NCBI RefSeq assembly: GCF_000368685.1
Contig: NZ_KB849623.1
Coordinates: forward strand, 310,001-374,000
Reading direction: 5' to 3'
Length of the DNA: 64,000 nucleotides
DNA from: Acinetobacter baylyi DSM 14961 = CIP 107474
GTDB lineage: Bacteria > Pseudomonadota > Gammaproteobacteria > Pseudomonadales > Moraxellaceae
Made by a program: the position numbers and the translations under genes. Shown here in pieces: positions 41,235 to 50,978 of the stretch (position 1 is its first letter; every line of letters begins with the position of its first letter). The notes below the pieces were generated by a model. That model had not been told where the DNA came from. It did no database searches and was given only the letters and a program-made list of their open reading frames with translations.

Positions 41235-43553
41235 TTACGATGCTGGGCGCAATGTTGTCGTAGTCACCGTATTTTTTGTCCGTTCAACATCTGGCTGAGT
41301 TGGCAACTGTTGCTTTGCCGTTGGTTGTACAGGTAAGGCATAGGAAACACCTTTACGAGTCACATTTTCTCTGGCTGATGATGCAACGGGTGTCTGAACC
41401 GTGACTACAGGTGTAGTTGAAACTTGCTGATAGTTACTTTGTTTGGATTTTACAACTGCGGGTACAGAGGCCTGCTGATAAATCTGATCCACATTTTCAG
41501 GTAGTTTTGCAAAATTTCCATTACGATCCATCGACAATTGCAAACTGTAAAGCTGATTATAACGTTGCTGTGAAATCCGACGTACATCTTCAGCATCACC
41601 GATAATGGTTGGATGAATGAAAACCAACAAATTTCGTTTTTCATTACTCTTAGAATCTGCTCTAAACAAACGTCCCAAATAAGGAATATTGCTTAAACCC
41701 GGTATGCCCTGACGGGTAAGGCTGGTATTATCAGAAATTAACCCCCCCAATACTACGGTCTGTCCATGCTCAGCAAGTACTGCGGTTTTAATGGCGCGTT
41801 TGTTGGTCACCAAGTCTGTGGCCTGACCTTTACTGCTTTGAACATCAGAAACTTCTTGCTCTACTTCCAGACGAACTGTGCCATTTTCCCCAATGTGTGG
41901 AATAACTTTTAGCGTTACCCCCACATCCTTACGTTCAACCGTGGTGTAAGGGTTGATCGTTCCTGTAGATCCTGTAGATACAGAACCCGTGACAAAAGGA
42001 ACGTTCTGACCCACCACAATATACGCTTCTTCATTGTCCATGGTCACAATAGATGGCGTAGACAACACATTGGACTTGGTATTTGATTTTAATGCCTGAA
42101 TCAATGCACCATATGCTTTACGTGAATTACTAAAGTCACCAACAGCAAAGGTAGCGCCATTCCCACTATTTGTTCCACTGGCAATCGCAGCAGCAGCGCC
42201 TGCTGTTCCAGTCGAAGCATAACCCGCCGCAATTGATGCCAGACTCGCGCCTACATTGCTAAAACTCAGCAAACCCACACCGCTGTTTAAATCACCCAAA
42301 GCCCATTGAATACCTAATTGGTCACTGTCGTCACCTGAAACTTCAATGATTGCCGCTTCAATCAGAACTTGTTCGCGTCGAACATCTAGCTGCTGAATCG
42401 CGGCCTCAATTTCACGCATCAATTGCGGATCGGCTTTCACAACTAATGCATTTTGAGCACTATCAGCAATGATGCTCACTCCATTATTGTTAAAACTGGT
42501 GATCGAGTTTTGATTGTTATTATTAGTACTATTTAAATTAATTGAAGAGCCAGCAACAGAGCCGCTATTTGTACCTGTAGTCGAATTATTGCTAGCCGTA
42601 TTTCCAATCAGACTACTAATTGAATTATTAGAACCTGTTCGAGAATTTTGATTACCCGATGCATTATTTGAAGAAGAACTCGACTGCCCTGTCACCAAGC
42701 CTTGTAGAATTTCAGCCAGACTTTTAGCACTTGCATACTTCAAACGAAAAACCTTCAAACCACCCAAACGGTCTGCAGAAGGTACATCTAGCGTCTCAAT
42801 CATATGGCGGATTCGCTTACGTGTACCTGGATCACCTTTAATCAAAATACGATTGGTTCGTGTATCTGCGATAATCCGCACACGGGATCCATTTAAATCT
42901 TTAGATGCGCCTGTCGAACTCATGGACTCTAGTAAACCAATGATTTCTTCAGCCTGACTGTTTTGCAGTGCAATGGCTTCAACATCATTTTGCCCTGTAC
43001 CATCCAGATTGCGAATAATAGTTTCAAGCTGCGCGATATTGGAAGCACGATCTGAAACGATGAGCGCATTGGTTCCAGCCACGGCAGCCAAGTTGGCAAA
43101 TTGTGGCATGAGTGGGCGTAAAGCAGGGATCAAATCATTGGGATTGGTATTTTCAACCCAAATCACTCGCGTAACCACTTGATCTCCACGCGCGCGATTG
43201 CGCATATCGTAAGGCACGCCCGCATTTTTTACATTACTGTCGGGTACAAGTTTAATGGTATTACCAGAAGGGATTGCCACGACACCATTGACATTAAGCA
43301 CCCCCAAAAATAGATCATATACCTCATCCCGATTTAACGGCTTATTGGAAATCACTGTAACGTTTCCACGAACTCGAGGGTCTATTGCAAAATTTTTACC
43401 AGTAATATCAGCCACTTCATTGATAAAAGCAGTTAAATCTGCATCCCGCAGATTAATTTTCCATGTTTGAGCATAAGCACTTGTACTGATCACAGCCATC
43501 ATTGGAGCTGCTGCCACTAAAGCCCAAAGCGGACGATGATTAAATAAAGCCAT
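41235..43553 (-). CDS. gspD: Type II secretion system secretin GspD
   Basis: 772 residues. Forms the outer-membrane channel of type II secretion. Signal peptide ALVAAAPMMAVISTSAYAQ; N0-N3 domains to ~400; secretin core with VLSTPSIVTMDNEEAYIVVG, VPFVTGS, GVTLKVIPHIGENGTVRLE and GGLISDNTSLTRQGIPGLS. Residues ~290-357 are an Asn/Ser/Thr-rich low-complexity insert in N3. The C-terminal ~80 residues beyond the core are Thr/Val/Gln-rich and may bind a pilotin. It follows gspC by 40 bases; the other gsp genes are not here. Confidence 0.96.
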   Translation of the reverse strand: MALFNHRPLWALVAAAPMMAVISTSAYAQTWKINLRDADLTAFINEVADITGKNFAIDPRVRGNVTVISNKPLNRDEVYDLFLGVLNVNGVVAIPSGNTIKLVPDSNVKNAGVPYDMRNRARGDQVVTRVIWVENTNPNDLIPALRPLMPQFANLAAVAGTNALIVSDRASNIAQLETIIRNLDGTGQNDVEAIALQNSQAEEIIGLLESMSSTGASKDLNGSRVRIIADTRTNRILIKGDPGTRKRIRHMIETLDVPSADRLGGLKVFRLKYASAKSLAEILQGLVTGQSSSSSNNASGNQNSRTGSNNSISSLIGNTASNNSTTGTNSGSVAGSSINLNSTNNNNQNSITSFNNNGVSIIADSAQNALVVKADPQLMREIEAAIQQLDVRREQVLIEAAIIEVSGDDSDQLGIQWALGDLNSGVGLLSFSNVGASLASIAAGYASTGTAGAAAAIASGTNSGNGATFAVGDFSNSRKAYGALIQALKSNTKSNVLSTPSIVTMDNEEAYIVVGQNVPFVTGSVSTGSTGTINPYTTVERKDVGVTLKVIPHIGENGTVRLEVEQEVSDVQSSKGQATDLVTNKRAIKTAVLAEHGQTVVLGGLISDNTSLTRQGIPGLSNIPYLGRLFRADSKSNEKRNLLVFIHPTIIGDAEDVRRISQQRYNQLYSLQLSMDRNGNFAKLPENVDQIYQQASVPAVVKSKQSNYQQVSTTPVVTVQTPVASSARENVTRKGVSYALPVQPTAKQQLPTQPDVERTKNTVTTTTLRPAS

Positions 43554-43593
43554 AGCCTGTTATATTTCCTGAAATTATGATGATCATCTGGTA

Positions 43594-44439
43594 TCACTTA
43601 AAACTTTGCTGGATGGTCATCACCTGATCACCACGTTTTATTTCTATTTTCACTTGTCCATCACGACGCGCTTGCTCCAAAAGCTGCACATCATTTTGTC
43701 CCTGCCCCACACGTTGTCCATTGACAGACAATATACGATCACCCGCCCTTAAACCCAACGTATTTTTGAGTGCAGAAGGTGTTCGGTCTGTGACCTCATA
43801 GCCTTCACCCGAATTACTTACACCCATATTTTGCAAATATTGATCTCGATTCTGCTGCATTTGCTGTATGGCTTGACCAATTGCAGAACTTGCCGAAGGT
43901 GGTGAAGATGGATGTTCATCATTTGTGGTTGAAGTCGTCGCAGAGGCAGGAGGCACGATGGGTTGATAAAGGCCTTTTTCCATTCCCTTAAAACGAATTT
44001 CGCGCGTTGCACCATTTGACTGTCTGAGCACCACATGATCCCAATATACTTCTGCCAACTGATACGAACTGTTATCTACGGCATCACCAATACGGTAGCG
44101 ATCTGCATTCTCCTTACCTTTAATCACTGCCGATGAAAAACGCGCTGGATAAGCCAGCATCACCCCTTGCAGTTCAAAATTCTGCTGATCATTGGCATTA
44201 TTAGTCACGTTTGGCTCATTAAATAAAGCAAAGCTACTAATATTTGGAATTTGTGCCTGTTGCGAACCCAATTGAACACGCTCAAATTGCATCACTTGTG
44301 GCGGAGCAAGAAGCAACCAAAATAAAGCAGCCAATTTCCAGCATAACCACAAGATTAAAACAGCTAAAGTCACAGAAGCCAAGCGATCTAGATGTTGCCA
44401 TGGTTTATCTTGAACATACTGCATCAGGGACTTAAACAT
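43594..44439 (-). CDS. gspC: Type II secretion system protein GspC
   Basis: 281 residues. Inner-membrane protein linking the assembly platform to the GspD periplasmic domains. One N-terminal membrane segment (LASVTLAVLILWLCWKLAAL), the homology region around ISSFALFNEP and QGVMLAYPARFSSAVIKG, a Pro/Ser/Thr linker, and a C-terminal PDZ-like domain (YEVTDRTPSALKNTLGLRAG, then DRILSVNGQRVG). Its ATG overlaps the gspN stop by one base (TAATG), indicating coupled translation. Confidence 0.94.
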   Translation of the reverse strand: MFKSLMQYVQDKPWQHLDRLASVTLAVLILWLCWKLAALFWLLLAPPQVMQFERVQLGSQQAQIPNISSFALFNEPNVTNNANDQQNFELQGVMLAYPARFSSAVIKGKENADRYRIGDAVDNSSYQLAEVYWDHVVLRQSNGATREIRFKGMEKGLYQPIVPPASATTSTTNDEHPSSPPSASSAIGQAIQQMQQNRDQYLQNMGVSNSGEGYEVTDRTPSALKNTLGLRAGDRILSVNGQRVGQGQNDVQLLEQARRDGQVKIEIKRGDQVMTIQQSFK

Positions 44440-45182
44440 TAGTTTGCACCCCCTAACAGCGGTTGCCTACTACTAATGACATAAGTATCGAGTCCAGCTT
44501 TACCATCGTAAGAAGGAACATTCAACAAAAAGCGTTGGGTTAATCGGACATCCAGCATCAAATCAGGATCTAAAAGTAAGTTCACCATTTTCTGATTACG
44601 CTGATCTCGAATATCAAACTCTAAACGCGCATCCTGATTTTGTAATTTTCCCTGTAGGGAAGGCATATTCATCCGCTCTTGACGCTGCGCAAAGTTATAT
44701 ACCAATGCACCACCGCCCCAGTTGAGCTGACCATCGGCATCACTAAAGCCTTTTGCTTTTTGATAATTAAATTTAATATTATTCAATTGGATACTGTTAC
44801 TTGGCCATTGCCAATTGACTAAGCTTTTTAGCGTTTCCGGTGAAACCTGCCCATTGAGCTGACGTATAATGAGTTTTTTCCCAAAGCCATAACCAATAAT
44901 ACCGTCGAGCTGAGTATCGGCGCTATGAATTTCGACCTGAGCCCCCAGTCTTAATAAAAAAATATCTAGAGGACGAATCGTCCAGTGAACCGAGCCATGT
45001 AATTGATCTTTACGCCAGTCGGCTTGTCCTTGCCAAATGTTACCGCTCACATTGGTTAAAACTTGATTATTTTTTGAAAACTTTGAAATTAACCAGTTGG
45101 CCGGAATTTGTAATAAAACAAATAGTACAAATGCAACGACTGCAAATATCCACCATTTTAATTGTTTCGACTTTTTCTTCAT
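44439..45182 (-). CDS. gspN: Type II secretion system protein GspN
   Basis: 247 residues. Accessory inner-membrane component. N-terminal membrane segment WWIFAVVAFVLFVLLQIPAN followed by a periplasmic part: VSGNIWQGQADWRKDQLHGS and GYGFGKKLIIRQLNGQVSP, typical of the family. First gene of gspN-gspC-gspD. The precise role in secretion is not settled for the family. Confidence 0.9.
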   Translation of the reverse strand: MKKKSKQLKWWIFAVVAFVLFVLLQIPANWLISKFSKNNQVLTNVSGNIWQGQADWRKDQLHGSVHWTIRPLDIFLLRLGAQVEIHSADTQLDGIIGYGFGKKLIIRQLNGQVSPETLKSLVNWQWPSNSIQLNNIKFNYQKAKGFSDADGQLNWGGGALVYNFAQRQERMNMPSLQGKLQNQDARLEFDIRDQRNQKMVNLLLDPDLMLDVRLTQRFLLNVPSYDGKAGLDTYVISSRQPLLGGAN

Positions 45183-45277
45183 TCAGTCATTACCATTATG
45201 CACTGTACCGTCCTGTTATCAGAGTTTCCCCTATCAGACATTATGCATACTTTTCCATCATCGCCAATTCACTTGTA

Positions 45278-45307
45278 TAAAAAAACCAAGCATTCAAGCT
45301 TGGTTTT
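45278..45307 (-). terminator. Terminator of the hns-type gene
   Basis: On the minus strand AAAACCAAGC / GCTTGGTTTT with a 6-base loop, followed by a run of seven T. It also lies before the convergent end of no plus-strand gene. Confidence 0.9.
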
Positions 45308-45344
45308 ATTAAGCATATTGGTCATTCATGACCAAATGATGAAA

Positions 45345-45671
45345 TTAGATCAGGAAATCTTCTAATTTTGCACCTTTTTCAAGTTCAGCAACTAACCAGC
45401 GTGGTTGCTTACCACGACCTGTCCAGGTTTCTTCAGCATTGTGTTTATTGCGGTAACGTGGCTCAACAGATTTACGTGTTGTTTTTTTACGTTTTTGAGC
45501 ACCATATTCAAGTAGCTGTTCAACGGTATAACCTACATTTTCTGCAACTTCAAGTAATTGATTATACGCATCTTCAATTGCCTGATCTTTTTTCGTCGCA
45601 ATTAAAGCTTCTGCTTCTTCTTGCAAACGTTTCAACTCTTCTACTGATAGCTCACTAATATCTGGTTTCAT
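45345..45671 (-). CDS. hns: H-NS family histone-like nucleoid-structuring protein
   Basis: 108 residues. N-terminal coiled-coil oligomerisation part (DISELSVEELKRLQEEAEAL, IATKKDQ), a lysine/arginine linker (AQKRKKTTRKSVEPRYRNK) and the C-terminal DNA-binding domain with the AT-hook-like loop TWTGRGKQPRW (Q/RGR type). H-NS proteins silence AT-rich, often horizontally acquired genes, and often their own gene; the upstream region contains two strong palindromes. Confidence 0.93.
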   Translation of the reverse strand: MKPDISELSVEELKRLQEEAEALIATKKDQAIEDAYNQLLEVAENVGYTVEQLLEYGAQKRKKTTRKSVEPRYRNKHNAEETWTGRGKQPRWLVAELEKGAKLEDFLI

Positions 45672-45740
45672 TTAGAACCCACTCCGATTTAAAAAAACTT
45701 TTAGACGACAGACAAATAAAAAAATAATTCTTTGAATTAA

Positions 45741-45773
45741 ATTCAAAGCAATACTATTTATATTGCTTTGAAT
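45741..45773. repeat. 13-bp inverted repeat upstream of hns
   Basis: ATTCAAAGCAATA and its exact complement around a 7-base spacer; a further half-overlap with CTTTGAAT lies just before (45729-45736). AT-rich. It might be a regulatory site for hns or a transcription end for the upstream thioesterase gene. Confidence 0.7.
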
Positions 45774-45800
45774 AATCAAGTAATCACAACATCTTAAAAC

Positions 45801-45824
45801 ATCGATTTATTTAAATAAATCGAT
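45801..45824. repeat. 24-bp perfect palindrome upstream of hns
   Basis: Two 12-base halves, ATCGATTTATTT and its complement, without spacer. Its TCGATTTATT core resembles the AT-step-rich sequences favoured by H-NS (nucleation motif TCGATAAATT). Candidate autoregulation site; inference. Confidence 0.65.
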
Positions 45825-45877
45825 TTGATTCATTACTTTCATTATTTATACAAAACTTAAGTTTGACTTAAATAACA

Positions 45878-46330
45878 TCACTCAGAAAAGACAATCGGAT
45901 GATTAACATTATTTTCTATCTCTATAATTTTATTTTTTATATACTCAGGAATAAGTGTCTTTTTTAAATCATGTTTATCTACTACCACAATGATGGCTTC
46001 CGCTGTGGCAACAAGTTGATTTTGTTGCACGCTCCATAATTGATATACCATACGAAAACCACTCTTTCTGAGTTCTTCTATTCTCACAGCTATTTTTAGC
46101 GTATCGGGATAAAATACTGGCCGTAAATATTTGCACTGATTTGATGCAACAACGGTATATATATCTTTGGAGAAGATATCGAGGGACTGCATATAATAAA
46201 TTCGAGCGCTTTCTATATAACGGTAATACATGACATTATTGACATGACCAAAAGCGTCCATATCTCCCCAAGCCACAGCTTGCTCATGTATCACAGGATA
46301 AAATGAGAACTCCATCATGTTTTTACTCAT
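45878..46330 (-). CDS. Acyl-CoA thioesterase, YbgC/FadM type (4HBT hotdog)
   Basis: 150 residues. Hotdog-fold thioesterase motif AWGDMDAFGHVNNVMYYRYI, in which the Asp after Gly-Asp-Met is catalytic in this class, followed by RIYYMQSLDIF. Probably hydrolyses a medium- or long-chain acyl-CoA. Its ATG overlaps the stop of the hemY gene by four bases (ATGA), so it is translationally coupled to hemY, although not an obvious heme gene. Confidence 0.88.
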   Translation of the reverse strand: MSKNMMEFSFYPVIHEQAVAWGDMDAFGHVNNVMYYRYIESARIYYMQSLDIFSKDIYTVVASNQCKYLRPVFYPDTLKIAVRIEELRKSGFRMVYQLWSVQQNQLVATAEAIIVVVDKHDLKKTLIPEYIKNKIIEIENNVNHPIVFSE

Positions 46331-47520
46331 ATTTTAAATTGCAGAAAATTTGCATCATTTTCAAAAATTAAGTTTAACTGCTGCACCAGATATTCATTAT
46401 TTTTAATTTTTGATTTGATTCTAAGATAACTCATTAAGACATTGTCTGGATAAAGTGTTAATAATGCTTCAGCTTGTTCATGACGATCTGTCGCTTCATA
46501 CACATACCATTTGGCAAAGCTCAAAATCGGCTGACTTAAATATTGCTGCTCCATTTCTTCAATTTTATTTTCAATATCCTGATAATCTGGTGCTTGTTTT
46601 AATAATTGTTGCTGAAACCACAAGTAAAATACATCGCGGTCAAACTGTTCTCTTAATAAATGTAATGCAAGCCGTTCATGTTGAATACTCATTTCTGGCA
46701 ATCGAGATAAAAGTTTTAACCATAAAACTTTACTGGTATACGGCCTTGTCTGTATTTCTTGCTCAAGTACTAAATAACGCTGTTGTACTGCCTGTAAATC
46801 TTCATAAGATGCCTGGTCAAACTGAGTTAATAACTGTTGTAGCCACAAATCGCGTGTTTGTGCATCAAGATGACCATATTTTAATGAGCGCAAATATACC
46901 CAAGATTGTTGTAGAGCCAAACTCCCCCAAAGTTCTGTGATTTTCTGCCGATAGGCGTGTTCAATATCCTGTAACCATGGAGACAATTGATGTTGTTGTA
47001 AAAATTCAAGATGAGTTAAGGCTTTTTCGGTATCACCCAATGCCAGAAAAATTTCAATGCGCTCTAATTCGGCAAGTTCAAAAGCCATAGGGGCTGTCTG
47101 ATGTAATGCATTTAAAGCCAGTTGGTATTCACCTTGCTTAAATAACAATTTGGCTTCTACAATCCCCTTTAATAATCCAGATTGAGAAAAAATTCGATTG
47201 ATAAACTCTTGCTGATCTTGAGCAGCTTCCAATAACCAAATCACGCCCAATTGTTCATAAGGATGCAACGTTTTAAAATCAAATATCGTTTTAAGCTTAC
47301 GTTGTTCACGGGTGCGATAACGTTTTACAGCCGTCCACAGCAGTTGAAGTATTAATCCACATGTAATAACAGCAAACCCAGCAATCCAAACATTGGTTTG
47401 TATTTGCCAATCATGCCAGTACACGTAGATATAACCCGCGCCATATCCATAACTTATTACACTGAGTAAGGCCAATAAAAATAGTGAGCTAACCAGATAA
47501 GTCCAGATTAAAGCTTTCAT
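46327..47520 (-). CDS. hemY: HemY-like heme biosynthesis-associated TPR protein
   Basis: 397 residues. Two N-terminal membrane segments (LVSSLFLLALLSVISYGYGA; VWIAGFAVITCGLILQLLW) then a helical repeat region with TPR character (GLLKGIVEAKLLFKQGEYQL; LAELERIEIFLALGDTEKAL). It occupies the hemY place after hemC-hemD-hemX. The role, in heme-enzyme assembly at the membrane, is inferred from the neighbours; this is not the protoporphyrinogen oxidase also called HemY. Confidence 0.85.
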   Translation of the reverse strand: MKALIWTYLVSSLFLLALLSVISYGYGAGYIYVYWHDWQIQTNVWIAGFAVITCGLILQLLWTAVKRYRTREQRKLKTIFDFKTLHPYEQLGVIWLLEAAQDQQEFINRIFSQSGLLKGIVEAKLLFKQGEYQLALNALHQTAPMAFELAELERIEIFLALGDTEKALTHLEFLQQHQLSPWLQDIEHAYRQKITELWGSLALQQSWVYLRSLKYGHLDAQTRDLWLQQLLTQFDQASYEDLQAVQQRYLVLEQEIQTRPYTSKVLWLKLLSRLPEMSIQHERLALHLLREQFDRDVFYLWFQQQLLKQAPDYQDIENKIEEMEQQYLSQPILSFAKWYVYEATDRHEQAEALLTLYPDNVLMSYLRIKSKIKNNEYLVQQLNLIFENDANFLQFKI

Positions 47521-47535
47521 GATATGTCGTCCTCC

Positions 47536-48366
47536 TTATCCGAGTAGCCCAAGAGCAGCTAGTTTAGGAATAGGAAGAACTGGAACTTGTTTGATTTTTT
47601 CAAGCTTTTGCTTAAGCTGCTGGCTATCGCGATCAGGCAACTGTGATATTTGCTCAATCGCCATTTGCACGGTATTTTGATACTCAGAAACCTGCCCCAA
47701 GTTTAATGCCTGTTTTGCCAGAATTAAACGCAATTGAACTTCTTTAATCAGAATCTGACGATCCAATAATGCCGCAGGTTCTCTTTTGACCTTTTCAAAC
47801 TGAATCCAGCCTTGCCAGAACGATGTATTGTCTTTTCGGTTGAGTTGAACACGGCCGCCTTGCTGTGATTGCTGTAAAATTTTATCCATTTGCGAAAGCA
47901 GATTATTAAATTGTTCTTGCTGCTGCTGCTTCATCAGGACAAATTGCTGAATTGCCTGTCGATCTTTAACCATTGCTTCATGTAAACTTTGTTTTAAAGT
48001 ACCTGCCAATTCATATTGTCCAAGAGATGCATCTAAACTATTTAACTTATCGATCGCCAATATGTATTGTTGCTGCTGTAACGCAAATTGAATTAGTTGC
48101 AGTTGTTGCTTAATGAGTATCACAGGGTTAGGTTGAGACTGCATAGGCTGCTGCACATTTGTTGCGCCAGCAGGTTTAGCTTCGCCTGAACTTAACTGGC
48201 GCTGTAGCGCCACAATCTGATCGTTAAGACTGGCGTTGTTTTGCTCCAATTTTAAGATATCTTGTTGAAACTGTGGAATCTGCTGAGAGATTTGAAACAT
48301 GTCATAGCTCAGCTTTATGATCCAGCCTAAAACCAATAACAAGCTAACAAATAAAATTTTTCTCAT
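47536..48366 (-). CDS. hemX: HemX-like membrane protein
   Basis: 276 residues. One N-terminal membrane segment (ILFVSLLLVLGWIIKLSYDM), then a Gln-rich, helical and coiled-coil region (QQDILKLEQNNASLNDQIVA) facing the periplasm. Matches the HemX position and layout (uroporphyrinogen III C-methyltransferase-like annotation is misleading, as no methyltransferase domain is present). AAGGA precedes the ATG. Confidence 0.85.
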   Translation of the reverse strand: MRKILFVSLLLVLGWIIKLSYDMFQISQQIPQFQQDILKLEQNNASLNDQIVALQRQLSSGEAKPAGATNVQQPMQSQPNPVILIKQQLQLIQFALQQQQYILAIDKLNSLDASLGQYELAGTLKQSLHEAMVKDRQAIQQFVLMKQQQQEQFNNLLSQMDKILQQSQQGGRVQLNRKDNTSFWQGWIQFEKVKREPAALLDRQILIKEVQLRLILAKQALNLGQVSEYQNTVQMAIEQISQLPDRDSQQLKQKLEKIKQVPVLPIPKLAALGLLG

Positions 48367-48374
48367 AAGATTCC

Positions 48375-49145
48375 TTATAATGCGTCTAAGTGCTGCACTA
48401 TGCTTGAGGCTTTCAGATTCTCAAGACGTATCATATTAAAACTGAGCTGATGCTGGTTCTGATAGATCGTTAAAATTTGTTCTAAGCGCTCACCCAATAC
48501 GAGGTAATGACAATCCTGAAATAATCCAGCATGTGGCTGAATTAAACTTAACCAGTTCAACCAGCTTGCCTCACTAGTTATCAGGACCCAGACAGGTTGC
48601 TTGTCTTGAACAATATCATGCGCTATCGACAATATTTTTTGCGTTGCAGACTCGGGACACTGCCGATCATATAAAATAAAATTAAGTAGGTGCACACCCT
48701 GATCTATGAGCTGCTGCATCATCAATTGACGCCCTCCCTCTCCACGCCAGAACGCCACTTGCCTAAACGATTTAAGCATCTGGAATACTGGAAGCTGCAA
48801 CATGCCTTCTGAGGTTTCAACCTGTGGAATCTCGGCAGATATGCCGTAGTATTGCAGCGCTTTGGCCGTGCTTTTTCCCACAGCAACCCAGCGTATATGA
48901 CTCAAGCTGCTCAGTGAAATATTGGCTTTTTGCAAATATTGCATTCCAATTTCAACTGCTGTCGGACTAACCACCACGATCAGTTGACTCTGGTCAAGCT
49001 GCTGATACAGTTGTTTCAGGTGCGCTGAAAATGGTTTCTTTTTAAGCACCAATAAAGGAAGATTTTCTACACGATAACCCTGTGCAGATACAGCCTGTGT
49101 CAGTTCATCTGCACGATCTGCGGGTCGTGTATTAATCAGCAGCAT
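48375..49145 (-). CDS. hemD: Uroporphyrinogen-III synthase
   Basis: 256 residues. Cyclises hydroxymethylbilane with inversion of ring D to uroporphyrinogen III. The sequence family is very variable; recognisable parts are LINTRPADRADELTQAVSAQ, VVVSPTAVEIGMQYL, RWVAVGKSTAKALQYYG and LLNFILYDRQCP. It begins only six bases after the hemC stop, and the order hemC-hemD supports the call. Confidence 0.93.
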   Translation of the reverse strand: MLLINTRPADRADELTQAVSAQGYRVENLPLLVLKKKPFSAHLKQLYQQLDQSQLIVVVSPTAVEIGMQYLQKANISLSSLSHIRWVAVGKSTAKALQYYGISAEIPQVETSEGMLQLPVFQMLKSFRQVAFWRGEGGRQLMMQQLIDQGVHLLNFILYDRQCPESATQKILSIAHDIVQDKQPVWVLITSEASWLNWLSLIQPHAGLFQDCHYLVLGERLEQILTIYQNQHQLSFNMIRLENLKASSIVQHLDAL

Positions 49146-49151
49146 GGTAGT

Positions 49152-50072
49152 TTATTGATATAAATCACGCAGCAATTCGCCTGCACCCTGTGCAAGTAAC
49201 TGCTTCGCCAATTGCACACCAAGCACCTCAGCCTGATCTGCATGACCTTCTACATGATCCTTAAGTAAGGTTTTACCATCTACACTTCCTACACGGCCTT
49301 CCAAAGTCAGACACTCCTGTGTCAGTGTAGCAAAACCAGCAATCGGAACCTGACATCCACCTTCCAAATACGCATTAAACGCACGTTCAGCCCTAACGCA
49401 AGCAGAGGTTGGCTGATGTGCAAGCGGTGCAATTAGATCAAGAATCTTTTTATCATTTGCTCGACATTCAAGCCCTAAAGCCCCTTGGCCTACAGCAGGT
49501 AAACTAATTTCAGCATTTATGCTATGACGAATACGTGATATTAGTCCTAGACGCTTTAATCCTGCACTTGCCAGAACAATGGCATCATATTGTCCATCAT
49601 CAAGCTTTGCCAAACGGGTCCCCACATTGCCACGTAAGTCTATAATTTCAAGATCTGGACGTTGTTTAAGAATTTGACATTTACGGCGTAAGCTTGACGT
49701 CCCCACACGCGCCCCCAAAGGCAATTGATCAAAACTCATCACATGATTAGACACAAAAGCATCCAATGGATCTTCACGCTCACAAATGACCGCAAGGCTT
49801 AAACCCTCTGGCAAATGCATTGGGACATCTTTCATGGAATGTACTGCCAAATCTGCGCGTCCATCCAATAGCGCTGCTTCAAGCTCTTTAACGAACAAAC
49901 CTTTACCACCAATTTTAGCTAAAGGTGTATCCAGTATTTTATCACCCTGTGTAACAAACTTGACTAATTCAACCTTAAGCTCAGGATAAAGTGCCTGTAA
50001 CCGATCACGAATATGTTCTGCCTGCCATAACGCAAGCGGGCTTTGTCGTGTAGCAATCTTTAAGGTTTGCAT
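49152..50072 (-). CDS. hemC: Porphobilinogen deaminase (hydroxymethylbilane synthase)
   Basis: 306 residues. Joins four porphobilinogens into hydroxymethylbilane. Conserved [65 protein letters not shown], and the dipyrromethane-cofactor cysteine in [11 protein letters not shown]. The start is ATG at 50072; the longer frame adds 26 hydrophobic residues outside the family, although no strong Shine-Dalgarno precedes the chosen ATG. Confidence 0.95.
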   Translation of the reverse strand: MQTLKIATRQSPLALWQAEHIRDRLQALYPELKVELVKFVTQGDKILDTPLAKIGGKGLFVKELEAALLDGRADLAVHSMKDVPMHLPEGLSLAVICEREDPLDAFVSNHVMSFDQLPLGARVGTSSLRRKCQILKQRPDLEIIDLRGNVGTRLAKLDDGQYDAIVLASAGLKRLGLISRIRHSINAEISLPAVGQGALGLECRANDKKILDLIAPLAHQPTSACVRAERAFNAYLEGGCQVPIAGFATLTQECLTLEGRVGSVDGKTLLKDHVEGHADQAEVLGVQLAKQLLAQGAGELLRDLYQ

Positions 50073-50180
50073 AAGGATTGAGATCAATAAAAAACAGACT
50101 CTAAACTTAACCCGATTGCTTAAAAATGCAAGTAAAATATGTTCTTTCACACCCTTAGTACGATGAATGTGCGACTTAAT

Positions 50181-50921
50181 TTACATTTTTTGCATACGGT
50201 CTCGCAAATAAGGAAGGTGACGTCGACTTACCGCCAAACGTTCATTCACCTCACGGCAACGCACTTGATACTGACCAGAGCTAATCACTTCAAGACCATC
50301 GAGATAATCGACTGACACCAGTGCATTACGATGAATCCGAATAAACCGATTTTGAAATTCAAGTTCAAGCTCTTTTAAGGTTTCATCAATAAGTACACTG
50401 CCATTCTTATGACGCACTGTGACGTATTTCTGATCGGCTAAAAAATAATAAATATTTTCGACCGGAATGAGTTCTACCCCCCGATAAGTACGTGCTGTGA
50501 TCTGATGTCGTTGTGTCTTCAAGGTGTCTATATCTTCTTTTTGTTTTATATGATTAATTTGTACCTGATTCAGGCGCGGAAGCTGTTCAAGCACACGCTG
50601 TAATTCAGGCTGAGCAATGGGTTTGAGTAAATATCCCTGCGCCTTAGACTTAAATGCATCGAGAGCATGATCATCATAAGCCGTACAAAAAATAATGGCT
50701 GGCATCGGATCCATCAGGCTGAGCTGTTCGGCACACAACAAACCATTCATATCCGGCATCTGAATATCCAGCAGCACTACATCAGGCTGATAAACATCAA
50801 CCAGTTCAAGTGCCTGCTGACCATTTTGTGCTGTCGCAACTACGTCATGACCCAATTGAATCACTAACCGTGATAATCGTCCAATTGCAAGAGGTTCATC
50901 ATCACAAATCAGAATCCTCAT
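50181..50921 (-). CDS. algR: LytTR response regulator, AlgR type
   Basis: 246 residues. Receiver domain with the acidic pair Asp7-Asp8, phosphoacceptor Asp52 in VVLLDIQMPDMNG and Lys in the C-terminal part; then a LytTR DNA-binding domain (RTYRGVELIPVENIYYFLAD; FIRIHRNALVSVDYLDG). In Pseudomonas AlgR controls twitching motility and exopolysaccharide; here the target set is unknown. Adjacent to the sensor gene and followed by hemC, the same order as algZ-algR-hemC-hemD in Pseudomonas. AAAGGAGG precedes the ATG. Confidence 0.92.
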   Translation of the reverse strand: MRILICDDEPLAIGRLSRLVIQLGHDVVATAQNGQQALELVDVYQPDVVLLDIQMPDMNGLLCAEQLSLMDPMPAIIFCTAYDDHALDAFKSKAQGYLLKPIAQPELQRVLEQLPRLNQVQINHIKQKEDIDTLKTQRHQITARTYRGVELIPVENIYYFLADQKYVTVRHKNGSVLIDETLKELELEFQNRFIRIHRNALVSVDYLDGLEVISSGQYQVRCREVNERLAVSRRHLPYLRDRMQKM

Positions 50922-50978
50922 TTCTTCCTCCTTTGTCGCCCTCCCATAAGTTCCGTTTTTTTGAGGTGGTACGACTTA

